29,234 nt of DNA from positions 1 through 29,234 of the forward strand of contig JBIOJM010000092.1 of the NCBI GenBank assembly GCA_044450785.1, read 5' to 3'. The position numbers and the translations under genes were made by a program. Origin of the DNA: JBIOJM01 sp044450785. GTDB lineage: Bacteria; Planctomycetota; Planctomycetia; Isosphaerales; Isosphaeraceae. Positions 13,728 through 22,323 of the stretch are shown one piece after another. How positions within the stretch are numbered: the stretch's first letter is position 1; every line of letters starts with the position of its first letter. The notes under the pieces were generated by a model. It saw only the letters and a program-made list of their open reading frames with translations. It had not been told where the DNA came from and ran no database searches.

Positions 13728-16460
13728 TCACCTCGCACCGGTGAGGACGACGTACATCGCGTCACGCGGGAGGGTGAGCTTGAGGGTTGCTCCGCCGGCA
13801 ACGGCTTTGAGCACGCCGCGGGCGTTGCCGTTGAGATCAAGGAGCGTCGCCTTCCGGAGCACCGGGGTCTTCAGGGTGAGCGTGACTTTCGTGTCCTCGA
13901 CGGCCCAGGGCATTCGCCCCGTGTCGACGACTTGCTTGCCATGGAACGTTCGCTTGCCGTCGTCACCCGGGAAGGTCGCCTCTCGCTCGGCCCAGCCGGT
14001 CGGTCGAGCACGGGTGCCAACCTGCACCAGCACGCGCTGACTCTTGGATAGGGCTGCGCCATCCAGCGAGACAACGAGCACGGTCGCATACGCGTTCTCT
14101 GAATCGACGGTCACCGCACTCAGCACCACCGGCCCCGCGGTCTTGAGAAAGCCGGTGGCTCCCTGGGCTGCGGGAGCGTCGATGGTGCAAAGGCCTCGCC
14201 CGTAGTCGAAGCGAACCTGGCCGGTGTTGCTGCGGACGACCTTGCGGTTGTGGTCGATGAACCGACCGAGATCCGCGACCTTCGTCGAGGCTGGTTTGGA
14301 GTCGTAACGGACTTTCACCGGACCAACAAGGAAGGCGAGAGGGTCGCTTCGTCCCTTCGGATCCGAGCGGCGGGCGATGTCGCCTTGATCGCGGTTGGGG
14401 TCGTAGCCTGGGTCCTCGGCAAGAACCGGCGGGACCCGCTCCCAGACCTGGCGCAGCGAGCGATGTTCCTCGACGACCGGCTGACCTTGCTCGAGATAGC
14501 CTTTGCGAAATAATAACGCCGAGCCGGGGAACTGGCCCAAGACCATGGGGGTCGCGACGGCCCACTTGGCTCGGGAAGCCGAGTCCCAGGGGGCGCGATC
14601 CTGGTTCGACCACTCGGCTTCGCCGGTGGCAAACCAGTAAAAGACGTCCACGCCGGTCAGCGACTGGTAGGCTGCCACGAGGAACGGCCCCTCCGATTGA
14701 TAACCCAGCGGCGGCACCCAGTGGCTCTCGGTAATCATCATCGGGTGGCCGGCGGCTTGCCTGAGGTTCAGCGGCAGCTCGCGCGGCCGGAGCAAGACCG
14801 AGGCATCCTCGAAGGAATCGCCGGGGTTGATCCGCCAGCCGCGGTCGGGACCGACGTGAACCGCGCTGTAATAGCGGTTGACGGCGAGGACCTCGTTGGC
14901 CGTGTACGACCAGCGCTCGGCGTCGTCAAGCTTGGCCGCATCGGCGGTGCGCCAGTTGCCGGCGTTGACCAGTTGCTTGCAGCCAAGTTCTTCGCGCAGG
15001 TAGCGCTGAATTCCTCGGTTGAAGCCGTACATCGTCTCAGCGTAGAACTGAAGCTGGTCGTCGAGCCGCCGCTTGCGACCGCCCTCGCGCGGCTGGGTCC
15101 ATTCCCAGACCAAGAGGAGACCCACGACACCCTGGGCCGCTCGATCTTCCGGGACCTTGTCGTTCCCCCAGGCCTGGAATGCCGCGGAAAGCGAGCCGTA
15201 CTTCACCTTGAGCCAGTCTCCAAACTGGCGGCCCAGCAGCTCGGCCTGTTTACCCTTGATGTTCTGGGCCGTCCAGAACAGCAGGCTGTCCTCATTCTGG
15301 AGCTGGATGATCGCGAGCGCTGGGTCCTTCGCCAGCGGGATGCCTGTATAGGGATTGGGTCGCGTGAGCAGGGCCTTGAGCCAAGCCTTGTAGCCCTCCT
15401 GAAGCTTCGAGTTGAAGAACAGGAGACCGAACGGCGCTTCGTTCTCCGGCCAGCCCTCGACGCCCCATTGCGCGGGCACTTGCTTGATGTTCGCCGACCA
15501 GTAGGGGCTGATCGTGACATAGATCCCCTCCTTCTTCATCGCGGCGACCAGCTTCCAAGCCTCGTCGATCGCCTTGGCGTCGACGTCGGTGAGCCGGGCG
15601 TTCTTGTCCTTGGGATCCATGTGCCCGTGCAGACGCACCATGTTGACCCCGCGCTTGGCGAGGAAGCGAGCATGGTGAGCCAGGTCCTCGATGGTGCGGT
15701 CGCGCTGAACGTAGGTTGTCACGCCCCAGAAGCGGGCCGGGGTTCCGTCGCCCAGGACGAAGCTCTCTCCATCGGACGCCAGACGGACGAACCCGCTCTG
15801 GCCGGCAACCTTCTCGTTGAGCTCGCGCAAATCAAACAGGGCGTCGGAGCGAAACGTGTCGCGCTCAGGAAGGAACGGCCAGGTCCCTGAGGCCGTCGAG
15901 GGCCCGCCCCCTTGCCCCGGCCGGAGCGTGCCGCTCGGTAAGAATGGCTCGGTCGTCAAAACGAAGGCGTCCAGCGCCCCATGATGCTGAGGCTTGCTGT
16001 AAAACCGGAAGCGGAGTGTATGCCGGCCCCGGGTAAGCGGAAGCTCGCCAACTTTCTTCCAGCCGAGGAAGCGAAGGTCCGGCTTGCCGTCAGCGGCCAC
16101 GTTGATCGTGTCGAGCACGTCGCTGCTCATGTCGATCGGCGTCCCTGCCCCGCGGTCCAGGGCGTAGTCGATCTTGGCCTGGACGGGGTTGGCCCGGATC
16201 CAGAACGTGTAACGCGCCGTCTTGGGCACGTCGAAGGCATACTCGGCCTCTCCCTCCTTCTCTTCCGAGAAGTTGGAGATCCAGTCACCGCCGGAAAGCT
16301 GGTCTTTCTTGATCTGGTCGTACCACCAGGGGTGGCGGTTCATGCTCGACCGAACCGGTCGCTCCCCCTCTTGCCAGATCGTTTGGGCGATCGCTTCCGA
16401 CGACGCCAAAACAAAAACTGACAGCAGCCAGCCCCAACGAAACCCGCTTGGTGAGATCAC
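13728..16460 (-). CDS. Secreted glycoside hydrolase, clan-A-like (GH5-type TIM barrel)
   Basis: 910 aa from a GTG at 16460, with GAGAGG 7 bp upstream and a signal peptide (WGWLLSVFVLASSEAIAQ); the frame is open 91 codons further but that part is not signal-like. Residues 27-170 form a beta-rich, carbohydrate-binding-like domain (YTFWIRANPVQAKIDYALD, HTLRFRFYSK). The barrel starts near residue 215: RFWGVTTYVQR, then HARFLAKRGVNMVRLHGH. Two candidate catalytic glutamates are E390 in LQNEDS (acid/base) and E578 in MITESHW (nucleophile), the N-E and E pattern of clan GH-A retaining enzymes. The 188-residue gap between them is longer than in typical GH5 and suggests an insertion. A further ~200-residue beta region closes the protein. 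The substrate is unknown, probably a polysaccharide outside the cytoplasm. Confidence 0.75.
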   Translation of the reverse strand: MISPSGFRWGWLLSVFVLASSEAIAQTIWQEGERPVRSSMNRHPWWYDQIKKDQLSGGDWISNFSEEKEGEAEYAFDVPKTARYTFWIRANPVQAKIDYALDRGAGTPIDMSSDVLDTINVAADGKPDLRFLGWKKVGELPLTRGRHTLRFRFYSKPQHHGALDAFVLTTEPFLPSGTLRPGQGGGPSTASGTWPFLPERDTFRSDALFDLRELNEKVAGQSGFVRLASDGESFVLGDGTPARFWGVTTYVQRDRTIEDLAHHARFLAKRGVNMVRLHGHMDPKDKNARLTDVDAKAIDEAWKLVAAMKKEGIYVTISPYWSANIKQVPAQWGVEGWPENEAPFGLLFFNSKLQEGYKAWLKALLTRPNPYTGIPLAKDPALAIIQLQNEDSLLFWTAQNIKGKQAELLGRQFGDWLKVKYGSLSAAFQAWGNDKVPEDRAAQGVVGLLLVWEWTQPREGGRKRRLDDQLQFYAETMYGFNRGIQRYLREELGCKQLVNAGNWRTADAAKLDDAERWSYTANEVLAVNRYYSAVHVGPDRGWRINPGDSFEDASVLLRPRELPLNLRQAAGHPMMITESHWVPPLGYQSEGPFLVAAYQSLTGVDVFYWFATGEAEWSNQDRAPWDSASRAKWAVATPMVLGQFPGSALLFRKGYLEQGQPVVEEHRSLRQVWERVPPVLAEDPGYDPNRDQGDIARRSDPKGRSDPLAFLVGPVKVRYDSKPASTKVADLGRFIDHNRKVVRSNTGQVRFDYGRGLCTIDAPAAQGATGFLKTAGPVVLSAVTVDSENAYATVLVVSLDGAALSKSQRVLVQVGTRARPTGWAEREATFPGDDGKRTFHGKQVVDTGRMPWAVEDTKVTLTLKTPVLRKATLLDLNGNARGVLKAVAGGATLKLTLPRDAMYVVLTGAR

Positions 16461-16756
16461 GGTTTTGCCTCTCGATGGTTCACCTTGAAGGAACGGCCGG
16501 TAGGGAACGGGAACACGGCACCCGCAGTCAGGAGCTGAAGCCGTGTACCATACAGAAGAATCGGGAATATCTCGACCCCAAGCGTCCCTATTGTTGTGTG
16601 TCAGGACGACGAACGGGAAGTGTTGGTCTTGGTCCTCGGGCAACCTGATGCCCGAATATTCCCCATCCTTTCCGAATCGCGGAGTGCCGGATACACTCAA
16701 AAGGGACGAGCCCCGCAGCGGACGTCGAGACATCGGCCAACGATCTTGATGCGATC
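16461..16756. other. Divergent intergenic region without clear genes
   Basis: About 300 bp separate the start of the hydrolase (minus) and the small membrane protein (plus). The hydrolase frame remains open through most of it, but the predicted peptide (for example VVLTHNNRDAWGRD) has no signal or domain. I see no RNA gene or repeat. Promoters for both neighbours should lie here but none stands out. Confidence 0.4.
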
Positions 16757-17392
16757 ATGTCAACCCAACCGAACGGCCAGCACCAGGCATATCGCGACCC
16801 AACCCGCCGGTTGAGGTTCGACGAGCTGACTTCGATCATGTCCCACCGCATCTCGGGTTCAGGCCCAGGGAGAACGGCCGCGACGGCGGCAATGCTTCCT
16901 CGCGGCCACTCGGGCCGGCGGTTCGTGCTGGTCGCGGGGCTCATGCTCCTGGTGATCTGGGGCGTGTTGTACGTGATCTTCCGCGACTGGCGGGCGAGAT
17001 ATCGCGCACGGGCCGCGTACGGGACGACCCAGGTTGTTCCGGCGATCGATTCTCTGGAAGCGATCGTGCCGGCCAATGTCAACGCTGATGAATGGCGTGA
17101 CGCTGTGCGTCAGACCCGGGCCATGCTGACGACGGTGACCAGCTCGAACTTGCTCGACATGAAGGAAATGGAGCGGCTCCGTACCGAGCTGGACCAGTTC
17201 GTCGCTCGGGCACGGGCTCACCCCGACACGGGCCCCGGTGAGCTGGCCGCCATCTGGAACGAAATGGCCGAGCGTGCCGAATTCTTGTTCAGAGACAATC
17301 GATCCGCGGACGGAGTCCGCCACCCGCGCCCCAGGATCCTACCGCCCAGGCCGGAAAAGCCCCGAGTCAGGCCGGCCGCGACCAGTCGCTAG
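16757..17392 (+). CDS. Single-pass membrane protein of unknown function
   Basis: 211 aa. A charged cytoplasmic N-terminus (about 52 residues) is followed by one strong membrane segment (FVLVAGLMLLVIWGVLYVIF, residues 56-75). Then comes a soluble helical part (residues 95-185; EWRDAVRQTRAML, MERLRTELDQFV) and a Pro/Arg-rich tail. I do not recognise the family. No Shine-Dalgarno site stands before the ATG at 16757 nor before the in-frame ATG at 16838, so the start is uncertain. It converges on rsmA with a 57-bp gap. Confidence 0.6.
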   Translation: MSTQPNGQHQAYRDPTRRLRFDELTSIMSHRISGSGPGRTAATAAMLPRGHSGRRFVLVAGLMLLVIWGVLYVIFRDWRARYRARAAYGTTQVVPAIDSLEAIVPANVNADEWRDAVRQTRAMLTTVTSSNLLDMKEMERLRTELDQFVARARAHPDTGPGELAAIWNEMAERAEFLFRDNRSADGVRHPRPRILPPRPEKPRVRPAATSR

Positions 17393-17449
17393 AGGGCATG
17401 CAGCCTCCACTGCCCGACCAGCACGCGCTCCCGATCGGCAAAGCCTGCC

Positions 17450-18427
17450 TCATTGCTCGCATTCGTTTTCGGGCTCGTGCGCCGGCTGGTGACCCTTTGC
17501 CGTGCCGGCAGCAGCTTGGGGCAGCGCACCCCAGCGCTCGCGAAGCGCATGCGCCAAGGTGAGGAACTCTTCGATATCGAGCGCCTCGGCGCGAACCTGG
17601 CCACTGAGCCCCTGGGACTCGAGCCAGACATCGACCTCGGCCTTGGCCCAACGGTCGCGCCAGATCTCGGCCAGCCCATGCCGCAGATACTTGCGACGGT
17701 GGAGGAACACACGGCGCACGAAGTCGTGAAACCAGGCGACATCGCCCACGGCGACTCGCTTGGCGGCATTGGGCTCGATTGCGACCACGGCCGAGTCGAC
17801 CTTGGGACGCGGCCAAAAAACCGACGGCGGCAGCGACCGCACGATCGACACGTCGGCCAGTGCCTGAACCACCACCGAAACCGCGCCATACGACGAGCTC
17901 GCCGGCTCCGCGCAAAGACGCTCGGCCAGCTCGCGCTGAATGGTCACGACCATCAAGGCCGGGCACAGCTCGGGATGGATTAAGAAATTGGTGATCACCG
18001 GCGTTGCGATCTGGTAGGGCAGGTTCGCCACGATCTTGAAGCGCTCTCCGGTTCCCGCGGCCAGCCCCGCGCGCACGTTGTCGAGCAACGCCGGGTTGAT
18101 TGTGTTCTTGTTCTTGAGTGCGTCCAGATTGAGCACCCGGGCATTCGCCATTCCGGCGACCGCCTCGGCCGTCAGCCTGGCCATCGCCGGATCGACGTCG
18201 ACGGCCACCACCACGGCACCCAGCTCAGCCAGTTGCAACGTCAACGCACCCGTGCCCGACCCGACCTCCAAGATCACGTCATTCGAGCCCGCTCCGGACG
18301 CCTTGACGATCAAATCATGAATGTTCAAGTCGATCAGGAAATTTTGACCCAGACGGCGCTGCGGAGTGATTCCACGCTGCGCGAACAGGCTTCGGAGATA
18401 CGACTGAGTATGGCGGATCGGCGGCAT
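17450..18427 (-). CDS. rsmA: 16S rRNA adenine dimethyltransferase (KsgA/RsmA)
   Basis: 325 aa from the ATG at 18427 (a TTG nine codons earlier is less likely). It transfers methyl groups from S-adenosylmethionine to two adjacent adenines near the 3' end of 16S rRNA, a late step of 30S subunit assembly in the cytoplasm. Motifs seen: LGQNFLID (26-33), the SAM-binding loop EVGSGTGALT (54-63), acidic VDVDP (76-80), the catalytic NLPY (135-138) and, further on, FWPRPKVDSAV. All are in standard order. The C-terminal ~25 residues are a disordered charged extension beyond the usual ~270-residue enzyme. Divergent from the BlaI-type gene; the intergenic region carries a clear -35 for the latter. Confidence 0.93.
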   Translation of the reverse strand: MPPIRHTQSYLRSLFAQRGITPQRRLGQNFLIDLNIHDLIVKASGAGSNDVILEVGSGTGALTLQLAELGAVVVAVDVDPAMARLTAEAVAGMANARVLNLDALKNKNTINPALLDNVRAGLAAGTGERFKIVANLPYQIATPVITNFLIHPELCPALMVVTIQRELAERLCAEPASSSYGAVSVVVQALADVSIVRSLPPSVFWPRPKVDSAVVAIEPNAAKRVAVGDVAWFHDFVRRVFLHRRKYLRHGLAEIWRDRWAKAEVDVWLESQGLSGQVRAEALDIEEFLTLAHALRERWGALPQAAAGTAKGHQPAHEPENECEQ

Positions 18428-18587
18428 GGGTGAATGAGTTTCTCGCAGAGACAAAGAATCAGAACAGAGAAGAGTTCCTCACGGAGCCGGCAGAACGTCC
18501 GACCTGGACAAGATCAATCGCGACGATCGGCGATGCGAATGACGCCATCCCTGCCAGAGTAACGTTGAAGTTTTCCGAAGTATCTAG

Positions 18588-18617
18588 TTGACAGACCATC
18601 CGTGTCGGCGATATTTG
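18588..18617 (+). promoter_or_regulatory. Promoter for the BlaI-type repressor (TTGACA-N18-TATTTG)
   Basis: A consensus -35, TTGACA (18588-18593), is followed after 18 bp by TATTTG (18612-18617). The start codon lies 42 bp downstream. BlaI/MecI proteins usually repress their own promoter, so an operator probably overlaps it, but I could not identify a dyad matching the known TACA-N-TGTA type. Confidence 0.5.
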
Positions 18618-18658
18618 TAGTCATGCGACGTGTTCCGTAACCATTTGGGAAGGTACTC

Positions 18659-19069
18659 ATGTCTCGCGAGACTCTCGATCGGTTGACGGCTGCCGAATGG
18701 AAGGTGATGAAGATCGTCTGGCGGCGAAAGAGCTGCTCTTCGCGGGATGTCTACGAGGAAGCCCGTCAGGAGCACGGCTGGGCGCCGACCACGACCAAGA
18801 CCCTGCTGCGCCGTCTCGTGGAAAAGAGTCATCTCTCCGTGACCCCCGTTGGAACGAGCTATCTCTACCGCCCGGCGCGGCCGGCCTGGCAGTCGCTCGC
18901 CGGGGCGGCTGATACGCTCATGGAAAATACACTCGAGGGGATGGATGGAAAACTGCTGGCCTACATGGTCAAGAAGAGCCGGCTAACACCTGACGACCTG
19001 GCGCAATTGCGCGCGATTCTCGATGACCACGCAACCGCTGAAGGCGGTGGTCTAGAGGCAGAGCCATGA
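18659..19069 (+). CDS. BlaI/MecI/CopY-family transcriptional repressor
   Basis: 136 aa, ATG with GGGAAGG at ideal spacing. The winged helix (residues 5-75) shows the family pattern: LTAAEWKVMKIVWRR, SSRDVYEEAR, and TTTKTLLRRLVEKSHL as recognition helix plus wing. A helical dimer domain follows (LMENTLEGMDGKLLAYMV, LTPDDLAQLRAILDDH). In the classical system a BlaR1-type membrane sensor-protease (M56) cuts this repressor when a signal arrives. Here the next gene, overlapping by ATGA, is only a 51-codon remnant, so the repressor seems to have lost its partner at this locus. It could control the DUF1549-DUF1501-EF-hand genes downstream, by inference. Confidence 0.88.
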   Translation: MSRETLDRLTAAEWKVMKIVWRRKSCSSRDVYEEARQEHGWAPTTTKTLLRRLVEKSHLSVTPVGTSYLYRPARPAWQSLAGAADTLMENTLEGMDGKLLAYMVKKSRLTPDDLAQLRAILDDHATAEGGGLEAEP

Positions 19070-19221
19070 TCCCGGTGGAGCTCCTGAACGCATGGGGGGC
19101 AGCTTGGCTTGGCTTTGCGCCGGACGGCACGGGCCTGGCCACGGGTGGCGCCGACCGTACAATCAAATTGTGGGACGTGCCGGCGGACGTGCCGTCCCTG
19201 TCTCTGTCCGCACAGCGCTAG
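19066..19221 (+). pseudogene. Remnant: M56/BlaR1-like start joined to a WD40 repeat
   Basis: A 51-codon frame starting in the ATGA overlap with the repressor stop. Its first ~15 residues (MIPVELLNAWGAAW) look like the start of the M56 sensor-protease that normally follows BlaI-type genes. They run directly into a complete last WD40 blade, GFAPDGTGLATGGADRTIKLWDV, then a short tail and TAG. The membrane and metalloprotease parts are missing. The simplest reading is an in-frame internal deletion of one or two former genes. Confidence 0.5.
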
Positions 19222-19245
19222 AGGGAAAGCCCCCGGGAGTCCGAG

Positions 19246-20892
19246 ATGCAGTCCAACCATCGGTTCTGGATCGGGACGGTGTGCCTCGTGCTGGGAGGGT
19301 TCTGCGCGGTTGCGGTGGGGGCGCGAGAGCTCCAGACGGACGGGAAGCCGGCCCGGCCCGACGGGCGGCGCGGCGCGGCGGCGAGCGACGCACGGGCGCT
19401 CGCCGGGCAGATCGACCGCCTGCTGGCCGCCGGGTGGGCCGAGGCCAAGGTTCAGCCGGCGCCGCCCGCCGATCAAGCTGAGTACCTGCGCCGCGTCTAC
19501 CTCGACTTGGTCGGCAAGGTCCCGACGGCCGCCCTAGCACTCGACTTCCTCGACGATCCGAGCCCGGACAAGCGCACCCGGCTGGTGGAGACGCTGCTCG
19601 ACAGCCCCGCTTATCTGACCCACGCCACCGAGGCCTACCGCATGCTGCTCTTGCCCGAGGCCGACACCGACCTCCAGCTCCGCGGGCTGACGCCGACCTT
19701 CGAGGCGTGGCTTCGCAAGAAAGTCGCCGATGAAGCCGGCTACGACCAGATCGTCAAGGAAGTCCTCACGGTCCGTCTCGGCAGCCTGGGACGCCGGGCA
19801 GGTATCGCCCACGATCCTCGCGCCGAGCCTTCCCCACTGGCCTACTACGTCGCCAAGGATGCCAAGCCGGAAAACCTCGCCGCCGGCACGGCGCGGACTT
19901 TCCTGGGCATCCGGCTCGAATGCGCCCAGTGCCACAACCATCCCTTCGACCACTGGAAGCGCGAGCAGTTCTGGGGCCTGGCTGCCTTCTTCGCCGGCGT
20001 CTCGAAGCAGGGGAAAGCCGATGCTCCTGGGCCGATCCGCGAGGTTGCCGACCGCCACGAACTGGCGATCCCCGAGACGCGCCAGATCGTCAAGGCCGCG
20101 TTCCTGGACGCCAAGATACCCCAGTGGGGGCGCAAAACGGCCGGGCGCGAGGTCCTGGCCGACTGGGTGACCGCGCCCGACAACCCGTACTTCGCGCGCG
20201 CAGCCGTCAACCGCGTCTGGGCCCGGTTCTTCGGCACCGGGATCATCGATCCAGTCGATGACCTGCGCCCGGATAACCCGCCGTCCCACCCCGAGCTCCT
20301 CGACCTGCTCGCCCGGCAATTCCGGTCGCACGGCTACGATCAGAAGTTCCTGATCCGCACGATCACGGCGACCAAGGCGTACGCTCTGACGAGCGCCGTG
20401 GGTCGCTCGGAGACGGCCCCGGCGAGCCTGTTCGCCGCGATGCCGGTCCGCACCCTCTCTCCGGGCCAGCTCTTCGAAACGCTCGCCCAGGCGACCGGCT
20501 TCCGTGACGGGTCCAGGGGCACCTTCGTCTACGAGGGGTCTGCCAAGGACCGGTTCGTGGAACTTTTTACCAACCGCGATGAGAAGCCGACCGAAGGGGA
20601 GACCTCGATCCTCCAGGCGCTGGCTCTGATGAATGGGCCGCTCATGGCCAGCGTGACGAGCCCGGAGAACAGCGACACCTTGGCCGCCGTGGCCCAAGCT
20701 CCCTACCTCGACACGCCAGGGCGAATCGAGACGCTCTACCTGGCTGCGCTCACCCGCCGGCCTCGACCTGATGAGCTGCTGAGGCTCGTGCCTTACGTCG
20801 AGCGCGGCGGCCCCTCCGGCGATCGCTCGAAGGCGCTCGCCGATGTCTTTTGGGCCTTGCTGAACAGCCCCGAGTTCCGATTTAACCACTGA
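19246..20892 (+). CDS. Secreted DUF1549/DUF1553-domain protein
   Basis: 548 aa, with an N-terminal hydrophobic signal (residues 8-26). The DUF1549 part (about 48-250) contains YLRRVYLDLVGKVPT and the cytochrome-c-like C-x-x-C-H motif CAQCHNHPFDHW (C226, C229, H230). The DUF1553 part (about 290-545) contains ADWVTAPDNPYFARAAVNRVW and LYLAALTRRPRPDELL. These paired domains are strongly expanded in planctomycetes and almost always precede a DUF1501 gene, as here (69-bp gap). The function is not established; the heme-like motif suggests an envelope redox or binding role. This member is shorter than many homologues and lacks an N-terminal cytochrome c or Ig-like extension. GGGAG precedes the ATG. 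Confidence 0.88.
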   Translation: MQSNHRFWIGTVCLVLGGFCAVAVGARELQTDGKPARPDGRRGAAASDARALAGQIDRLLAAGWAEAKVQPAPPADQAEYLRRVYLDLVGKVPTAALALDFLDDPSPDKRTRLVETLLDSPAYLTHATEAYRMLLLPEADTDLQLRGLTPTFEAWLRKKVADEAGYDQIVKEVLTVRLGSLGRRAGIAHDPRAEPSPLAYYVAKDAKPENLAAGTARTFLGIRLECAQCHNHPFDHWKREQFWGLAAFFAGVSKQGKADAPGPIREVADRHELAIPETRQIVKAAFLDAKIPQWGRKTAGREVLADWVTAPDNPYFARAAVNRVWARFFGTGIIDPVDDLRPDNPPSHPELLDLLARQFRSHGYDQKFLIRTITATKAYALTSAVGRSETAPASLFAAMPVRTLSPGQLFETLAQATGFRDGSRGTFVYEGSAKDRFVELFTNRDEKPTEGETSILQALALMNGPLMASVTSPENSDTLAAVAQAPYLDTPGRIETLYLAALTRRPRPDELLRLVPYVERGGPSGDRSKALADVFWALLNSPEFRFNH

Positions 20893-20961
20893 AGTTGACT
20901 CGACCGGCGGTCTCCCGGCAACGCCCACCCGCGCTGCCGATTTCTGACGCGAGGAAACACG

Positions 20962-22323
20962 ATGAACCGAACGAACCACCCGACCTGCGAACTGTCGCGC
21001 CGGCAGATGCTGCGGCTGGCCGCGGCCGGCGTTGTCAGCTTCTCGACCTCCGGCTGGATCGAGGCGCTGGCTGCCGACACGGCCTCGGATCCGAGGCGGC
21101 GTAAATCGTGTATCCTGCTCTGGATGACCGGCGGGCCGAGCCAGACCGACACGTTCGATCCCAAACCCGGCCACCCCCACGGCGGCCAGTTCAAGGCCAT
21201 CGAGACGGCCGTGCCCGGCATCTTCTTGTGCGAGCACCTCCCCAAGCTCGCCAAGCAGATGAAGGACATCGCCATCATCCGCTCGATGAGCACGAAGGAA
21301 GGGGACCACGGCCGGGCGACCTTCAACCTCCGGACCGGCTACCAGCAGACAGGCCCGATCCGCTACCCGACGTTGGGCTCGCTCGTCGCCAAGGAACTCG
21401 GCCGGGACGAAGCCGAGCTGCCCAACTTCGTCAGCATCGCGCCGTTCCGCTCGTTCAATCCGGGCGCGTTCGGACCAGGATTCCTCGGGCCTCAGTATGC
21501 CCCACTGGTTGTGGGCGAGCGCGCTGTGATTGATGCGCAAGGGGGCACAGACGCCCGTAATTTATCGTTCAAGGTGGAAGACCTGAACCTGCCGGCGGGC
21601 GTGGATAACCCACGGGCTGACGCCCGGCTCGGGCTGCTGGACTCATTGCGCACGGATTTCTTGTCCAGCCATCCCGGGGTCGGCCCCGTGAGCCACCAGG
21701 ACGCCTACCTGCGGGCCGTCCGGCTGATGCGGTCGGCGGCGGCCAAGGCGTTCGAGCTGGAGGAGGAGCCCGCGCCGGTGCGCGACGCCTATGGGCGGAC
21801 CGCGTTCGGTCAGGGGTGCCTCCTCGCCCGGCGGCTCGTCGAACGGGGCGTCCCGTTTGTCGAGGTCTCGCTCTCCTCGGCCGATGGGGGGATGGCGGCC
21901 GGCTGGGACACACATCAACAGAACTTTGAAACGGTCAAGAAGCTCAGCGAGGTGCTCGACCCGGCGTGGGCCGCCCTGATGAACGACCTGCGCGCGCACG
22001 GATTGCTCGACTCGACGCTGATCGTCTGGATGGGTGAGTTCGGCCGGACCCCCAAGATCAATCCGCAGGCGGGCCGCGACCACTTCCCCGCCGCCTGGAC
22101 AACCGTCTTGGCCGGCGGCGGGATCAAGGGCGGCCAGGTCATCGGCAGCTCCGGCCCCGGCGGAATGGAGGCCAAAGAGCGCCCGGTATCGGTCCCCGAC
22201 TTCCTGGCCACGGTCTGCAAGGGGCTCTTGATCGACCCCATGGCCCAGAACGATTCCGGCATCGGCCGGCCGATCCGGATCGTCGACCCGAAGGCCAAAC
22301 CGATCCAGGAGGTGCTTGCATGA
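20962..22323 (+). CDS. DUF1501 protein with Tat signal
   Basis: 453 aa, ATG with GAGGAA upstream. The N-terminus has a twin-arginine signal (SRRQMLRLAAAG, R13-R14), so it is probably exported folded by the Tat system. The mature part follows the DUF1501 family, which has a sulfatase/alkaline-phosphatase-like fold: WMTGGPSQTDTFDPKPG, RSMSTKEGDHGRATFN, then WDTHQQNF and VWMGEFGRTPK near the end. Such proteins are often annotated as sulfatase-like, but no activity is proven. It is the usual partner of the DUF1549/DUF1553 gene before it. Its stop overlaps the start of the EF-hand gene (ATGA at 22320-22323), so translation of the two is probably coupled. Confidence 0.9.
   Translation: MNRTNHPTCELSRRQMLRLAAAGVVSFSTSGWIEALAADTASDPRRRKSCILLWMTGGPSQTDTFDPKPGHPHGGQFKAIETAVPGIFLCEHLPKLAKQMKDIAIIRSMSTKEGDHGRATFNLRTGYQQTGPIRYPTLGSLVAKELGRDEAELPNFVSIAPFRSFNPGAFGPGFLGPQYAPLVVGERAVIDAQGGTDARNLSFKVEDLNLPAGVDNPRADARLGLLDSLRTDFLSSHPGVGPVSHQDAYLRAVRLMRSAAAKAFELEEEPAPVRDAYGRTAFGQGCLLARRLVERGVPFVEVSLSSADGGMAAGWDTHQQNFETVKKLSEVLDPAWAALMNDLRAHGLLDSTLIVWMGEFGRTPKINPQAGRDHFPAAWTTVLAGGGIKGGQVIGSSGPGGMEAKERPVSVPDFLATVCKGLLIDPMAQNDSGIGRPIRIVDPKAKPIQEVLA

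Noticed and set aside
14697..15890. 397-codon plus-strand frame opposite the glycoside hydrolase
   Set aside because: Antisense shadow; no motifs, and the opposite strand shows catalytic motifs and a signal peptide.
16461..16733. 91-codon N-terminal extension of the glycoside hydrolase to an ATG at 16733
   Set aside because: The GTG at 16460 has a good Shine-Dalgarno site and opens a signal peptide; the extension would bury the signal.
19534..21540. 668-codon minus-strand frame across DUF1549/DUF1553 and DUF1501
   Set aside because: It runs antisense to two well-recognised genes and has Arg/Gly-rich low-complexity composition.
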